Notes: generated by a model not told the origin, from the sequence alone. A stretch of 64,000 nucleotides of DNA from Chloracidobacterium sp. (GCA_016720705.1 JADKKB010000007.1:1240001-1304000), one strand, 5' to 3'; shown: positions 37,054 to 45,344, numbered from the stretch's first letter. Translations and numbers: made by a program.

Positions 37054-37079
37054 TCGATCGTATCTTCGGAAGCGTCTCG

Positions 37080-38207
37080 TTAGAGGCCGACGGTCTCAAT
37101 TATTTCGAGGTCAAATGCCTCGATCGCCGAAAAACGCGGCGGATGATTGGTCAATAGTTTGATCCGCTTGAGCCCGAGGTCGCTCAATATCTGCGCGCCG
37201 ATGCCGTAATCGTGTGTTTTGCCATATCCGGTCTGTTGCTTTGCGGTCGTAAAATCGAGGCCTTGCTCCTGCATCAATTTATATGTCCGCAGCTGATTGA
37301 CGAGATCGAGATTATTTTCACGCTGCCGGAGATATAGAATAACGCCACGGCCCGCCGCCGATATCTTGCTCAGCGAAGATCGGATCGCGGTCGATGCCTC
37401 GCCGATGTTCGCACCGAACATCGCGAACGTAATATTCTCTGTTTGGACGCGAACAAGAGTCTCAGCCGTTGTATCGGAAACATCCCCGAGGACAAATGCC
37501 ACGTGCATTTCACCGTTTATCTGATTTTGGTAAACTATTGCCCGCCAAGCTCCGCTTTCACTTGGCAGATCCGATTCGACAACGCGTTTGACTAACCGCT
37601 CTTTCCGGACGCGGTAGCGGACGAGGTCGGCGACGGAAATGATCTTTAGCTCGTGCCTGGCCGCAAATACTTCGAGTTCCGGCATTCGTGCCATCGTCCC
37701 GTCTTCATTCATTATCTCGCAGATGACCGCCGCCGGCGTCAATCCCGCGATCTTAGCGACATCGACACTTGCCTCCGTCTGGCCGACACGCACGAGGACG
37801 CCGCCGCGTTTTGCCCTCAGCGGAAATACGTGTCCGGGCCGGGCGAGGTCCGTGGCTTTCGACGCGGGATCGACAGCCTTGAGGATCGTCGTCGCACGAT
37901 CAGCGGCCGAGATGCCCGTCGTTACGCCCTCGCGGGCCTCGATCGAGATCGTAAATGCCGTGCCCATACTCGAGGTGTTATCTGATGTTTGAGGTATCAA
38001 TTGCAGCTCATCGCAACGCTCCTCGGTCAGCGGCAGACAGATGAGGCCGCGGCCGTGAGTCGCCATAAAATTGATGATCTCAGGCGTCACTTTTTCGGCG
38101 GCACAGACCAGATCGCCTTCGTTCTCGCGGTCTTCGTCGTCGACGATGATGATCATCTTGCCGTCGCGAATGTCGTCGACGGCTTGTTCGATTGATGAAA
38201 GGGACAT
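37080..38207 (-). CDS. ribBA: RibBA-like protein with degenerate GTP cyclohydrolase half
   Basis: The N-terminal half (residues 1-200) is a complete DHBP synthase (RibB), which makes 3,4-dihydroxy-2-butanone 4-phosphate from ribulose 5-phosphate for riboflavin. 'DDEDRENEGDLVCAAE' and 'RPGHVFPLRAKRGGVLVR' are intact. The C-terminal half (about 205-375) aligns with GTP cyclohydrolase II, but the zinc-binding Cys cluster normally in '(S)ECLTGDVFGSLRCDCG' is replaced by 'TENITFAMFGANIGEAS', and the 'GRGIGL' loop by 'ENNLDL'. That half is probably inactive, so GTP cyclohydrolase II must be encoded elsewhere. No FMN riboswitch is seen upstream. Confidence 0.9.
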   Translation of the reverse strand: MSLSSIEQAVDDIRDGKMIIIVDDEDRENEGDLVCAAEKVTPEIINFMATHGRGLICLPLTEERCDELQLIPQTSDNTSSMGTAFTISIEAREGVTTGISAADRATTILKAVDPASKATDLARPGHVFPLRAKRGGVLVRVGQTEASVDVAKIAGLTPAAVICEIMNEDGTMARMPELEVFAARHELKIISVADLVRYRVRKERLVKRVVESDLPSESGAWRAIVYQNQINGEMHVAFVLGDVSDTTAETLVRVQTENITFAMFGANIGEASTAIRSSLSKISAAGRGVILYLRQRENNLDLVNQLRTYKLMQEQGLDFTTAKQQTGYGKTHDYGIGAQILSDLGLKRIKLLTNHPPRFSAIEAFDLEIIETVGL

Positions 38208-38395
38208 TATTTTCTGATCTGACCGTGCTTTCCGGTTGTGCCGATCATCCTTGATTAGTACCTAAATATTAACGAATGGCGACGTTTTTTGCTAACAATA
38301 TCGGCATTTTGGAGTTGTCCGCTCGAGCCGCACTCTACCCACGAAACTGCTTTGGTTACTTGTATTTGCTGATTATGCTGACAAAATAACAGTTT

Positions 38396-39571
38396 ATGGC
38401 GCCGCCTCTGCCGGACAATTCAGCCAGGCTCAAACTCATTCTCCACGGACTTTTCCTAATTTCGGGAACAGTTACCGTGCTGATCGGGCAAGTTTTGCCG
38501 ATCCTCGCCCGCCATTATTCGCTCAGCGATCTGCAATTGAGCTTTTATTTTCCGGCTCAGTTTGCGGGGTCGCTCGCGGGCACCTTTCTGACCAGTCGCT
38601 ACGCTCGAAAGAATCAGTTTCTATTAGCGTCGATAATCGGAGCGGTTTTGATGGCGGCCGGACTGCTCTTGATGAACGTCGATTCCTTTGGCGTATCGCT
38701 CTTCGCATTCGGTTTGAACGGTGTCGGGATCGGACTCACACTGCCGGCGATCAATATGACGGTGCTCGAACTCAGTCCGCTGAACACCGCATCGGCATTG
38801 AGCTTCTTAAACTTTTTCTGGGGCGTCGGAGCAATCATCTGCAAGCCGTTTGTCGATCTATCGAGTGGTGGAAACGACATACTGCCAACAACGTTGATCC
38901 TTTGCGTTCCTATGCTGATTGCGGCGTCAATGCTTTATTTTCAGCCGACACGCATCATTGAAACCGGCACCGATAATAGCGGCGCCGAGGATAGCGGCAC
39001 GCCGATCTGGTCTTTGCCGTTGGCGTGGGTGATCGCACTTTTCAATTTTATCCACGTCGGCTTTGAGAGTGGAATGGGCGGATGGTTGACGACCTACACC
39101 GAAAGGGTCGATAGCACGCAGATCGGCCAATGGGTATCACCGACGCTCGTATATTTTTTGCTTTTTGTCATCGGCCGCGGCGTCGCTCCACTGATGTTTC
39201 GTTTTCTGAATGAAAACAAGATGCTATTACTCGGTCTTTTTGTCGTGCTGGCCGGAATGATGACGACCGTTACGGCCGTATCTGTTCTGACGCTTGGCAT
39301 CGGGGCGGCGATCGCCGGATTTGGAACTTCCTGGATCTTTCCCACCAACGTCGCCAGATTTTCAAAAACGTTCGGGCCGGAAGCTTCACGGCGGGCAACG
39401 CCGCTTTTTATTTGCGGAACTCTGGGTGCAGCATCCTCGACTTGGTTGATCGGTTTTGTGTCTGATCGTACAGGCGATCTGCGTTCGGGAATGTATGTGC
39501 TCGTCGGATGTATTGTGTTGCTGATCGGTGTCCAGGCAGTGATCGGTATGCGTCGCCGGGTAGAGGCTTAA
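38396..39571 (+). CDS. MFS transporter
   Basis: A 391-residue, 12-span major facilitator protein. Helices start at residue 12 ('LILHGLFLISGTVTVLIGQVL'). The loop 2-3 signature is weak ('GTFLTSRYARKNQF'). The overall pattern resembles fucose-permease-like sugar/H+ symporters, and 'ALSFLNFFWGVGAI' fits that group. The substrate is unknown. Its stop codon overlaps that of the convergent galU gene by 4 bp. It is divergent from ribBA, with 188 bp between them. Confidence 0.85.
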   Translation: MAPPLPDNSARLKLILHGLFLISGTVTVLIGQVLPILARHYSLSDLQLSFYFPAQFAGSLAGTFLTSRYARKNQFLLASIIGAVLMAAGLLLMNVDSFGVSLFAFGLNGVGIGLTLPAINMTVLELSPLNTASALSFLNFFWGVGAIICKPFVDLSSGGNDILPTTLILCVPMLIAASMLYFQPTRIIETGTDNSGAEDSGTPIWSLPLAWVIALFNFIHVGFESGMGGWLTTYTERVDSTQIGQWVSPTLVYFLLFVIGRGVAPLMFRFLNENKMLLLGLFVVLAGMMTTVTAVSVLTLGIGAAIAGFGTSWIFPTNVARFSKTFGPEASRRATPLFICGTLGAASSTWLIGFVSDRTGDLRSGMYVLVGCIVLLIGVQAVIGMRRRVEA

Positions 39572-40443
39572 TCGTCCAGTTTCAAACCTTTAAGATACTC
39601 GCGAAACTCGCCGCCGAGATCCTCGCGCTTGAGTGCATACTCGACTGTCGCTATCAGAAATCCGAGTTTGTCGCCCGCATCGTGACGCGTACCGTCGAGT
39701 TTGACGGCGTAGAACGGCCTTGACCTGAGCAATAGACGCATCGCATCGGTGATTTGTATCTCGCCGCCGGCACCCGGAGCGGTTTGCTCGATCGCTTCAA
39801 AAATATCCGGCGTAAAGATATATCGGCCGATGATCGCAAGATCTGACGGAGCGTCGGCAAAGGCCGGTTTTTCGACCATATCCTTGATCTTATATACGCC
39901 GGGCTCAACCTCATCCGCATCGATCACGCCAAAACGAGAGATAGCCTCGCCCTTGACCTGCATAGTCGCAATAACCGGCGCCTGATATTTTTCAAAGACG
40001 TCCATCATCTGTCTCAGAGCGGGTCGTTCGGCATCGACGATGTCGTCCGCTAAGAGTGCGGCGAACGGTTCGTGACCGACAAAATCCTTTGCCTGATAGA
40101 TCGCGTGCCCGAGGCCCAGGGCTTGCTTTTGCCGCGTGTAGCTTATCTTAGCGATGTCCGAAATAGCCCGCACCTGCTCAAACATTTCGCTCTTGCCCTT
40201 GTCCTGCAGCAGCTTTTCGAGTTCGAACGAAATATCAAAATGATTTTCGATCGCACTCTTGTCGCGGCCCGTGATGATCAGTATCGATTCGATACCGCTG
40301 GCGACAGCCTCCTCGACCGAGTATTGGATCAACGGTTTGTCGACGAGCGGCAGCATCTCCTTAGGCGACGATTTGGTCGCCGGCAGAAATCTTGTACCCA
40401 ATCCGGCTGCGGGAAAAACGGCTTTGCGAACTTTGTTTGTCAT
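39568..40443 (-). CDS. galU: UTP-glucose-1-phosphate uridylyltransferase
   Basis: Makes UDP-glucose from UTP and glucose 1-phosphate for polysaccharide and glycan synthesis. The nucleotide-binding N-terminus 'KAVFPAAGLGTRFLPATKSS' is followed by 'PKEMLPLVDKPLIQYSVEEA', both diagnostic. The sugar-phosphate region 'VEKPAFADAPSDLAIIGRY' is present. I chose the ATG at 40443, directly before the Rossmann-like first strand; a TTG at 40485 would add 14 residues. It is divergent from serS. Confidence 0.95.
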   Translation of the reverse strand: MTNKVRKAVFPAAGLGTRFLPATKSSPKEMLPLVDKPLIQYSVEEAVASGIESILIITGRDKSAIENHFDISFELEKLLQDKGKSEMFEQVRAISDIAKISYTRQKQALGLGHAIYQAKDFVGHEPFAALLADDIVDAERPALRQMMDVFEKYQAPVIATMQVKGEAISRFGVIDADEVEPGVYKIKDMVEKPAFADAPSDLAIIGRYIFTPDIFEAIEQTAPGAGGEIQITDAMRLLLRSRPFYAVKLDGTRHDAGDKLGFLIATVEYALKREDLGGEFREYLKGLKLDD

Positions 40444-40590
40444 AGCGCTTTTGCTAAATTCGTGTTGTCTTTCAGATAAAGACAAACTTTAGATTTTAGG
40501 TTAAAAACGCCCGATAAACAAACATCCAGAGTTGTGTCCGGCGAATAAAAATGCGGTCAAAATTACCGCCAATTCGAGAGTAGATCAAAA

Positions 40591-41880
40591 ATGCTGGACC
40601 TTAACTTTGTTAGAGAAAATTTTGACGTCGTCCAGGCCGCACTTGCTAACCGCAATTTCCCGCTTGACACCTTAAACGAGTTTGCCGCACTCGACATCGA
40701 GCGCCGCCGCGTGATCGGTGAATCAGACGGCATAAACCAATTGCGCAACGCCGCGAGTAAAGAGATCGGTGCATTGATGCAGTCCGGCGACCGCGATGCT
40801 GCCGAGGTGAAAAAGGCAGAGGTCGCGGGCCTCAAGGACAAGCAGTCGGCGCTCGAATCGCAACGCGATGCGGCCGAAGCCGCGATGAGGAATATCCTCA
40901 TCAACCTCCCCAACATCCCGGCATCGGATGTCCCGGTCGGCGCGGACGAAACCGCTAACATAGAGGCCCGCAAATGGGGTGAACCGCGTAATTTTGAGTT
41001 TGAACCGAAGGATCACGTGGATCTCGGCGAGGCTCTCGGCATCCTCGATTTTGAACGCGCTACTAAGATCGCAGGCTCACGATTTGCGATCCTGAACGGC
41101 GCGGGAGCGAGGCTTGAGCGGGCACTCATCAATTTTATGCTCGACGTCCACACGACCGAACACGGCTATACCGAGACGTTGCCGCCATATCTGGTCAATC
41201 GGACATCGCTATTCGGTACCGGACAACTACCTAAATTTGACGCGGACCTTTTTAGCATCAACGACGAACGAGGTTTTTCGCTGATCCCTACGGCCGAGGT
41301 TCCGGTAACGAATTACTATTCGGGCGAGATCCTCGACGCTTCGGACCTGCCGAAATACTTCACGGCATACTCGATGTGCTTTCGCAGCGAAGCAGGTAGC
41401 TATGGCCGCGACACCCGTGGACTGATCCGTCAGCACCAGTTCGAAAAGGTCGAACTCGTGAAGATCTGCCTGCCCGAAAGTTCGGCCGACGAACACGAGA
41501 AACTCACCGCCGATGCCGAACGCATACTGCAGATGCTCGGATTGCCCTACCGAACGGTCATACTCTCGACCGGCGATATGGGATTTGGTGCGCAGAAGAC
41601 CTATGATCTTGAGGTGTGGCTGCCGGGCCAAAATACCTACCGCGAGATCTCAAGCTGCTCGAACTGCGGTGATTTTCAATCACGCCGGATGAATCTGCGC
41701 TTTCGCCGCAGCGGCGGAGCAAAGCCCGAGTTTGCCCATACACTCAACGGCAGTGGCCTCGCCGTCGGACGAACCTGGCTCGCCGTTGTCGAAAACTATC
41801 AGCAGGAAGATGGCTCGATCCTGATCCCCGAAGTGCTTCGCCCGTATATGAACGGGCTGAGCGAGATCAAGAATATTTAG
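40591..41880 (+). CDS. serS: Seryl-tRNA synthetase
   Basis: A class IIa synthetase that charges tRNA-Ser and tRNA-Sec with serine. Its 429 residues comprise the N-terminal two-helix coiled-coil arm (about 30-110) and the catalytic core. Motif 2 is 'FRSEAGSYGRDTRGLIRQHQ', followed by 'FEKVELVKI'; motif 3 is 'SGLAVGRTWLAVVENYQ', then 'GSILIPEVLRPYM'. A small hairpin GCGGT-N7-ACCGC lies 21 nt before the ATG (40553-40569). It has its own transcription unit. Confidence 0.97.
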   Translation: MLDLNFVRENFDVVQAALANRNFPLDTLNEFAALDIERRRVIGESDGINQLRNAASKEIGALMQSGDRDAAEVKKAEVAGLKDKQSALESQRDAAEAAMRNILINLPNIPASDVPVGADETANIEARKWGEPRNFEFEPKDHVDLGEALGILDFERATKIAGSRFAILNGAGARLERALINFMLDVHTTEHGYTETLPPYLVNRTSLFGTGQLPKFDADLFSINDERGFSLIPTAEVPVTNYYSGEILDASDLPKYFTAYSMCFRSEAGSYGRDTRGLIRQHQFEKVELVKICLPESSADEHEKLTADAERILQMLGLPYRTVILSTGDMGFGAQKTYDLEVWLPGQNTYREISSCSNCGDFQSRRMNLRFRRSGGAKPEFAHTLNGSGLAVGRTWLAVVENYQQEDGSILIPEVLRPYMNGLSEIKNI

Positions 41881-41990
41881 CCGTGACTAACGTGGATAGA
41901 CTTTGGTAGAAAATACGTGAGTTAGCAAATTCTGCTCCGCGTCGTCCGCGATCGACGGTGGCAAAAACCTTCTTTGGGCATCTCCCGAGG

Positions 41991-42026
41991 TTGACCAATA
42001 TCAGTCGTGTAATTACGATGTAATTA
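41991..42026 (+). promoter_or_regulatory. mazEF promoter and operator repeats (leaderless)
   Basis: TTGACC (41991-41996) and TACGAT (42014-42019) are 17 bp apart. The predicted start falls at or next to the A of the mazE ATG at 42026, so the mRNA would be leaderless. GTAATTA occurs twice, at 42009-42015 and 42020-42026, 11 bp apart, each containing the palindrome TAATTA. This is a likely antitoxin operator around the -10 box. Confidence 0.55.
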
Positions 42027-42274
42027 TGAAAACCCAGATCATCCAGATCGGTAATTCGCAGGGCATTCGCATTCCGAAAGTTTTGCTTGAAGAAAGCCGG
42101 ATCATTGGTGAGGTCGACCTCGAACTCCATCCCGACGGCATCCTGATCCGAAATGCGCAGAAGCCGCGTTCGAATTGGGACGCTCGGTTCAAGGCAATGT
42201 CGGAGAACGAGGATGACGAACTTATCGGCGGCAGATCGACCACCGAGTTCGATAAAAAGGAGTGGCAATGGTAG
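42026..42274 (+). CDS. mazE: MazE-like antitoxin (AbrB/SpoVT fold)
   Basis: An 82-residue antitoxin. Residues 1-45 are the swapped-hairpin AbrB/MazE DNA-binding fold ('QIIQIGNSQGIRIPKVLLEE', the standard 'GNSxGIRIPK' motif). The acidic tail (50-82) would wrap and neutralise the toxin. It should also repress its own promoter, and TAATTA repeats cover the -10 region. It has no Shine-Dalgarno, consistent with a leaderless start. It overlaps mazF by 7 bp. Confidence 0.9.
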   Translation: MKTQIIQIGNSQGIRIPKVLLEESRIIGEVDLELHPDGILIRNAQKPRSNWDARFKAMSENEDDELIGGRSTTEFDKKEWQW

Positions 42275-42588
42275 AACGCTTTGACGTTTTTTTGGTCAAT
42301 CTGGATGACGAGATCTGCGGGGACGCAAAAAATACCCGGCCGTGCGTTGTCGTGTCGCCGAATGAGCTGAACAGCAACATTGCAAACGTGATCGTCGCCC
42401 CGCTGTCCTCGAATACCGCGCCGTACCCGACGCGGATCCCGGTCACATTTCTAAACAGCGAACGCTCGGTCGTACTCGACCAACTGCGGGCGGTCGACAA
42501 CGCCCGTCTTGTGAAAAAGGTCGGCGTCCTCGAATCTGCGGCTCGAAAGCCGATCCTCGATTGTCTTACAGAAATGTTCGCCGAATAG
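42268..42588 (+). CDS. mazF: MazF-like mRNA interferase toxin
   Basis: A 106-residue PemK/MazF-family ribonuclease that cleaves mRNA at short sequence motifs. 'RFDVFLVNLDDEICGDAKNT' is followed by 'RPCVVVSPNELN', the family's R-P-x-V(V) core. 'VIVAPLSS' and 'SVVLDQLRAVDNARL' contain the conserved Ser/Thr and 'D-Q-(L/I)-R' elements. The N-terminal loop is 'LDDEICGD' where many have 'LDPTxGSE'. I chose the ATG at 42268, with AGGAG 5 nt upstream inside mazE; a GTG lies two codons earlier. Its stop is 1 bp from the convergent mazG stop. Confidence 0.92.
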   Translation: MVERFDVFLVNLDDEICGDAKNTRPCVVVSPNELNSNIANVIVAPLSSNTAPYPTRIPVTFLNSERSVVLDQLRAVDNARLVKKVGVLESAARKPILDCLTEMFAE

Positions 42589-42589
42589 A

Positions 42590-43393
42590 TCAGACGGCGG
42601 TCTTCGAACGGTTCCAGTGTCCATCCATTTCGCCGAGGCTAGCGTCCTCGAGCGAGCGCCCCTCTTTACCAAGTTCGTCTTCGATATACTTAAATCGGGA
42701 ACGGAATTTCCGATTGGTCTTTTTTAGCGCCGTCTCTGGCTCAACGCCTAAGTGTCGTGCAAGATTTTGTATTACGAAGAGCAGGTCGCCGACCTCTTCT
42801 TCGACATTTGCGGTGTCGCCGCTCTCGATCGCGGCCTTTAGCTCGGCGGTCTCTTCGTTAAGTTTGTCGAAGATCTGTCCCGCGTTTTCCCAGTCAAATC
42901 CGACCTTGGCTGCCTTTTTTGTAAGCTTGAGCCCCTCGAGCAATGCGGGAAAATGCACCGGAACCTCGTCCAGGATCGAGTCTCTCACTTTCTCGACCTT
43001 GCCGGATGCTTTCCTTTCGTCAGCCTTGAGCTGATCCCAATTGTCTAGAACGTCCTCGGCCCTTGCGAAATTGGCGTCTCCGAAAACGTGTGGATGGCGC
43101 AGGATCAGTTTCTGCGTAACGCCCTCGGCAACGTCGTCGATCGTAAAATCACCGCGTTCGGCCCCGATCGTGCCGTGAAATACCACCTGGAGCAACAGAT
43201 CGCCTAGTTCCTCTGTCAGATTTGCGGTGTCGCCCGTCTGGTCGGCCTCCTGGATCGCGTCAAATGTCTCATACGCTTCTTCGAGCAGATATTGAGCGAG
43301 CGAAGCATATGTTTGCTCGTGATCCCAAGGGCAACCATCCGGTGCACGGAGTCGAGCCATCACACCGACGAGTTCATCAAATGATTTGGACAT
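42590..43393 (-). CDS. mazG: Nucleoside triphosphate pyrophosphohydrolase
   Basis: Hydrolyses NTPs to NMP and PPi; in E. coli MazG is also tied to the stringent response and MazEF toxicity. It is a two-domain MazG of 267 residues. The N-terminal 'MARLRAPDGCPWDHEQTYAS' is followed by the metal-binding 'EEAYETFDAI' and 'EELGDLLLQVVFH'. The C-terminal repeat has 'LNEETAELKAAI' and 'VEEEVGDLLFVIQNLARHL'. It lies head-to-tail (convergent) with mazEF rather than downstream in the same operon as in E. coli. Confidence 0.96.
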   Translation of the reverse strand: MSKSFDELVGVMARLRAPDGCPWDHEQTYASLAQYLLEEAYETFDAIQEADQTGDTANLTEELGDLLLQVVFHGTIGAERGDFTIDDVAEGVTQKLILRHPHVFGDANFARAEDVLDNWDQLKADERKASGKVEKVRDSILDEVPVHFPALLEGLKLTKKAAKVGFDWENAGQIFDKLNEETAELKAAIESGDTANVEEEVGDLLFVIQNLARHLGVEPETALKKTNRKFRSRFKYIEDELGKEGRSLEDASLGEMDGHWNRSKTAV

Positions 43394-43501
43394 AGGACAA
43401 TTAGAGTCAAGCGAGGCGTTTGAGTCAAGCGACCCGACTGCCCCGAACCGCTTCCAACACTCAAACGCAAAATGCTAATATTAAATAAGGATTTCAAACA
43501 T

Positions 43502-44056
43502 ATGATCGGCAAGGAAGATAACAACGAAGAAGTAAGTTTTAAGGTAGCTGACCGGCGAAAGTTTAACTCCGACGGTTCACTCAGAGACGGCGTCACGCTC
43601 GACCCGCCAAAGCCTGTTGTCGAAACACCGGCACCGCCGGCTGAGCAGGAAACTTCGGCTGACCCTGCGTTAGGCCAATACGAGGACGCGTATCTCGATG
43701 ACGAACCGGCATTGGATGACGATGGCGAGATACCGGGGGCGAAAGACCCGGCGAGCTTTGTTAATTTTCTCTCGACGCTCGCAACCAACGCCGCCGCCGC
43801 GCTTGGGGCGATGCCGCATCCGGTAACCGGCCAACGAAGCCTGGATCTCGATTCGGGCAAATATTGGCTCGACGTATTGTCTATGCTCAGAGACAAGACT
43901 AAGGGAAACCTACACCCCAAAGAAGACCGTCTGCTCGAGGGTCTTTTGGCGGATCTCAGAATGCAATATGTCCAGATCGTTCGCGCGACCGAAGAGAAGC
44001 TGAAAGCTCAGGCGGCGCAGAAATTCTCCGGCGCCGATATTCTTGGCAAGAAATAG
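43502..44056 (+). CDS. DUF1844 domain protein
   Basis: A 184-residue protein. The first 85 residues are polar and Pro/Asp/Glu-rich. The C-terminal part (about 85-170) is DUF1844: 'ASFVNFLSTLATNAAAALG', 'DSGKYWLDVLSMLRDKTKGN', then 'LEGLLADLRMQYV', all family motifs. The function is unknown; DUF1844 proteins are small, helical and cytoplasmic. I chose the ATG at 43502 with TAAGGA 10 nt upstream rather than the ATG at 43472, which lacks a ribosome site. Confidence 0.85.
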   Translation: MIGKEDNNEEVSFKVADRRKFNSDGSLRDGVTLDPPKPVVETPAPPAEQETSADPALGQYEDAYLDDEPALDDDGEIPGAKDPASFVNFLSTLATNAAAALGAMPHPVTGQRSLDLDSGKYWLDVLSMLRDKTKGNLHPKEDRLLEGLLADLRMQYVQIVRATEEKLKAQAAQKFSGADILGKK

Positions 44057-44058
44057 GA

Positions 44059-44166
44059 TTCACCGCGGTAGGCAAATAGGACGCAGGGGCATTCACGATA
44101 ATTTGGTTTTAGTGATCGTTTCCACTCCCAATAATTGTATTGGTATCTCTGTGCCTTTGTGGTGAA
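44059..44166. repeat. Dispersed inverted-repeat element (copy 2)
   Basis: The left arm (from 44059) reads TTCACCGCGGTAGGCAAATA. The right arm (44142-44166) read in reverse complement starts TTCACCACAAAGGCACAGAG. The outer TTCACC and inner GGCA match with a 1-nt offset. It fills the gap between the DUF1844 and MBL-fold genes and begins just after a stop codon, like the copies at 19038 and 62595. Confidence 0.5.
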
Positions 44167-44174
44167 AATTACAA

Positions 44175-44942
44175 ATGAAACTCACCTTCCTCGGTACAGG
44201 TACATCGACCGGCGTTCCCTCGATCGGGTGCGATTGTGCTACGTGTATTTCTAGTGACCCGCGTGACCAGCGACTGCGAGTATCGATCCTGATCGAACAC
44301 GCGGGGCGGTCGATCCTCGTCGATACGTCGATCGATTTTCGCCAACAGGCATTGCGCGCCGGGATCCGGCATCTGGACGCCGTGCTGATCACACATTGTC
44401 ACGTCGATCACGTGTTTGGCCTTGATGATATTCGCCCGCTTAACTTTCGCTACGGTGCGATGGGCGTTTATGCCAATGAGATCGCCTGGACCGATATGAG
44501 GCGGATCTTTCAATACATTTTCAAGCCGTCCCACTTCGGCGGCGGACTGCCGCAGTTGATCCCGCACACGGTCGTACACAATGCACCGTTTATGATCGGT
44601 GACGAGATCGAGATCACACCGCTCGAGGTGATACACGGCAGGCTGCCGGTGATCGCGTATCGGTTCAATGATTTTGCTTACGCGACCGACCTTAAGACGA
44701 TCCCGCCGGACTCTCTGGACGGCCTCCGCGGACTGGATGTTCTCGTTCTGGACTGCGTCCGATTTAAGCCCCACGAAACTCATTTATGCTTGGAGGAGGC
44801 ACTCGGCTATATCGATGAACTCAAACCGAAGCGAGCCTATCTGACACATCTCAATCACGACGTACTTCACGCTCGGGACGAGCATATGCTGCCCGACAAT
44901 GTCTGGTTTGCCCACGACCAGTTAGTGGTCGAAAGTAATTGA
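44175..44942 (+). CDS. MBL-fold hydrolase, PhnP-like
   Basis: A 255-residue metallo-beta-lactamase-fold protein. It starts 'LTFLGTGTSTGVPSIGCDC', as in PhnP/YycJ-like phosphodiesterases. The di-metal site is 'ITHCHVDHVFGLDDIR' (H-x-H-x-D-H at about residues 74-79). A further ligand set includes D in 'AYATDLK', and H in 'AYLTHLNHD' near the C-terminus. The Cys pair in 'GCDCATC' matches the extra zinc site of PhnP. PhnP itself is a cyclic phosphodiesterase of phosphonate breakdown; no phn genes are here, so the exact substrate is unknown. Confidence 0.85.
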   Translation: MKLTFLGTGTSTGVPSIGCDCATCISSDPRDQRLRVSILIEHAGRSILVDTSIDFRQQALRAGIRHLDAVLITHCHVDHVFGLDDIRPLNFRYGAMGVYANEIAWTDMRRIFQYIFKPSHFGGGLPQLIPHTVVHNAPFMIGDEIEITPLEVIHGRLPVIAYRFNDFAYATDLKTIPPDSLDGLRGLDVLVLDCVRFKPHETHLCLEEALGYIDELKPKRAYLTHLNHDVLHARDEHMLPDNVWFAHDQLVVESN

Positions 44943-45344
44943 GGTTTTAGTTTTCCACAAGTGGATTTCCGCTTAAATGCTTGCGCCACAATGCGTTATC
45001 AAAATCTCACCGATTATCTAACGCTCCACTTGAGGCGAGGCGCGCTAATTGTTGTAAAAACGCGACTTATCGTAATCTTTTAAAACCACTATATTTTGTG
45101 TTGACAAAGCCTAGTCACTACCATATAGTCTATATCCACGCGGCAAGAACTGCTGATAGCTCGGGCAGATTCCCGCGTGAAAATACTTAAAAATGCGGTG
45201 TATAAGTTGGCCTCGATCATCTGCCAAATCGGTAGAACGCGATGTGGGCTAGTAGGACTTTCACTCTTTTTTATGCCTCAAAACCCCGAATGCAGCGGTT
45301 TGTCGTGCTTGCGTCAGGGAGCTTTGACGACTGAACTTTGAATT
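44943..45344. other. nrdA upstream region
   Basis: 402 bp without a convincing gene. It holds the nrd promoter with NrdR boxes (45086-45131). The predicted transcript then has an untranslated leader of about 210 nt before the nrdA ATG. I see no cobalamin riboswitch or tRNA in it, and no strong hairpin. Confidence 0.5.
45086..45131 (+). promoter_or_regulatory. nrd promoter overlapped by two NrdR-box-like sites
   Basis: TTGACA (45101-45106) and TATAGT (45124-45129) are 17 bp apart, 6/6 and 5/6 to consensus. The first NrdR-like box CCACTATATTTTGTGT (45086-45101) touches the -35 and fits the core C-w-A-t-A-T-a-T-w-G. The second, TCACTACCATATAGTCT (45115-45131), covers the -10 but has one extra base between its halves. 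Box centres are about 30 bp apart, close to three helical turns. Confidence 0.7.

Noticed and set aside
38208..38395. Possible FMN riboswitch upstream of ribBA
   Set aside because: None of the conserved FMN-aptamer segments could be found on the minus strand in this 188-bp gap.
45136..45344. Possible cobalamin riboswitch or tRNA in the long nrdA leader
   Set aside because: No B12-box-like sequence, cloverleaf or T-loop pattern was seen; only the promoter region was convincing.
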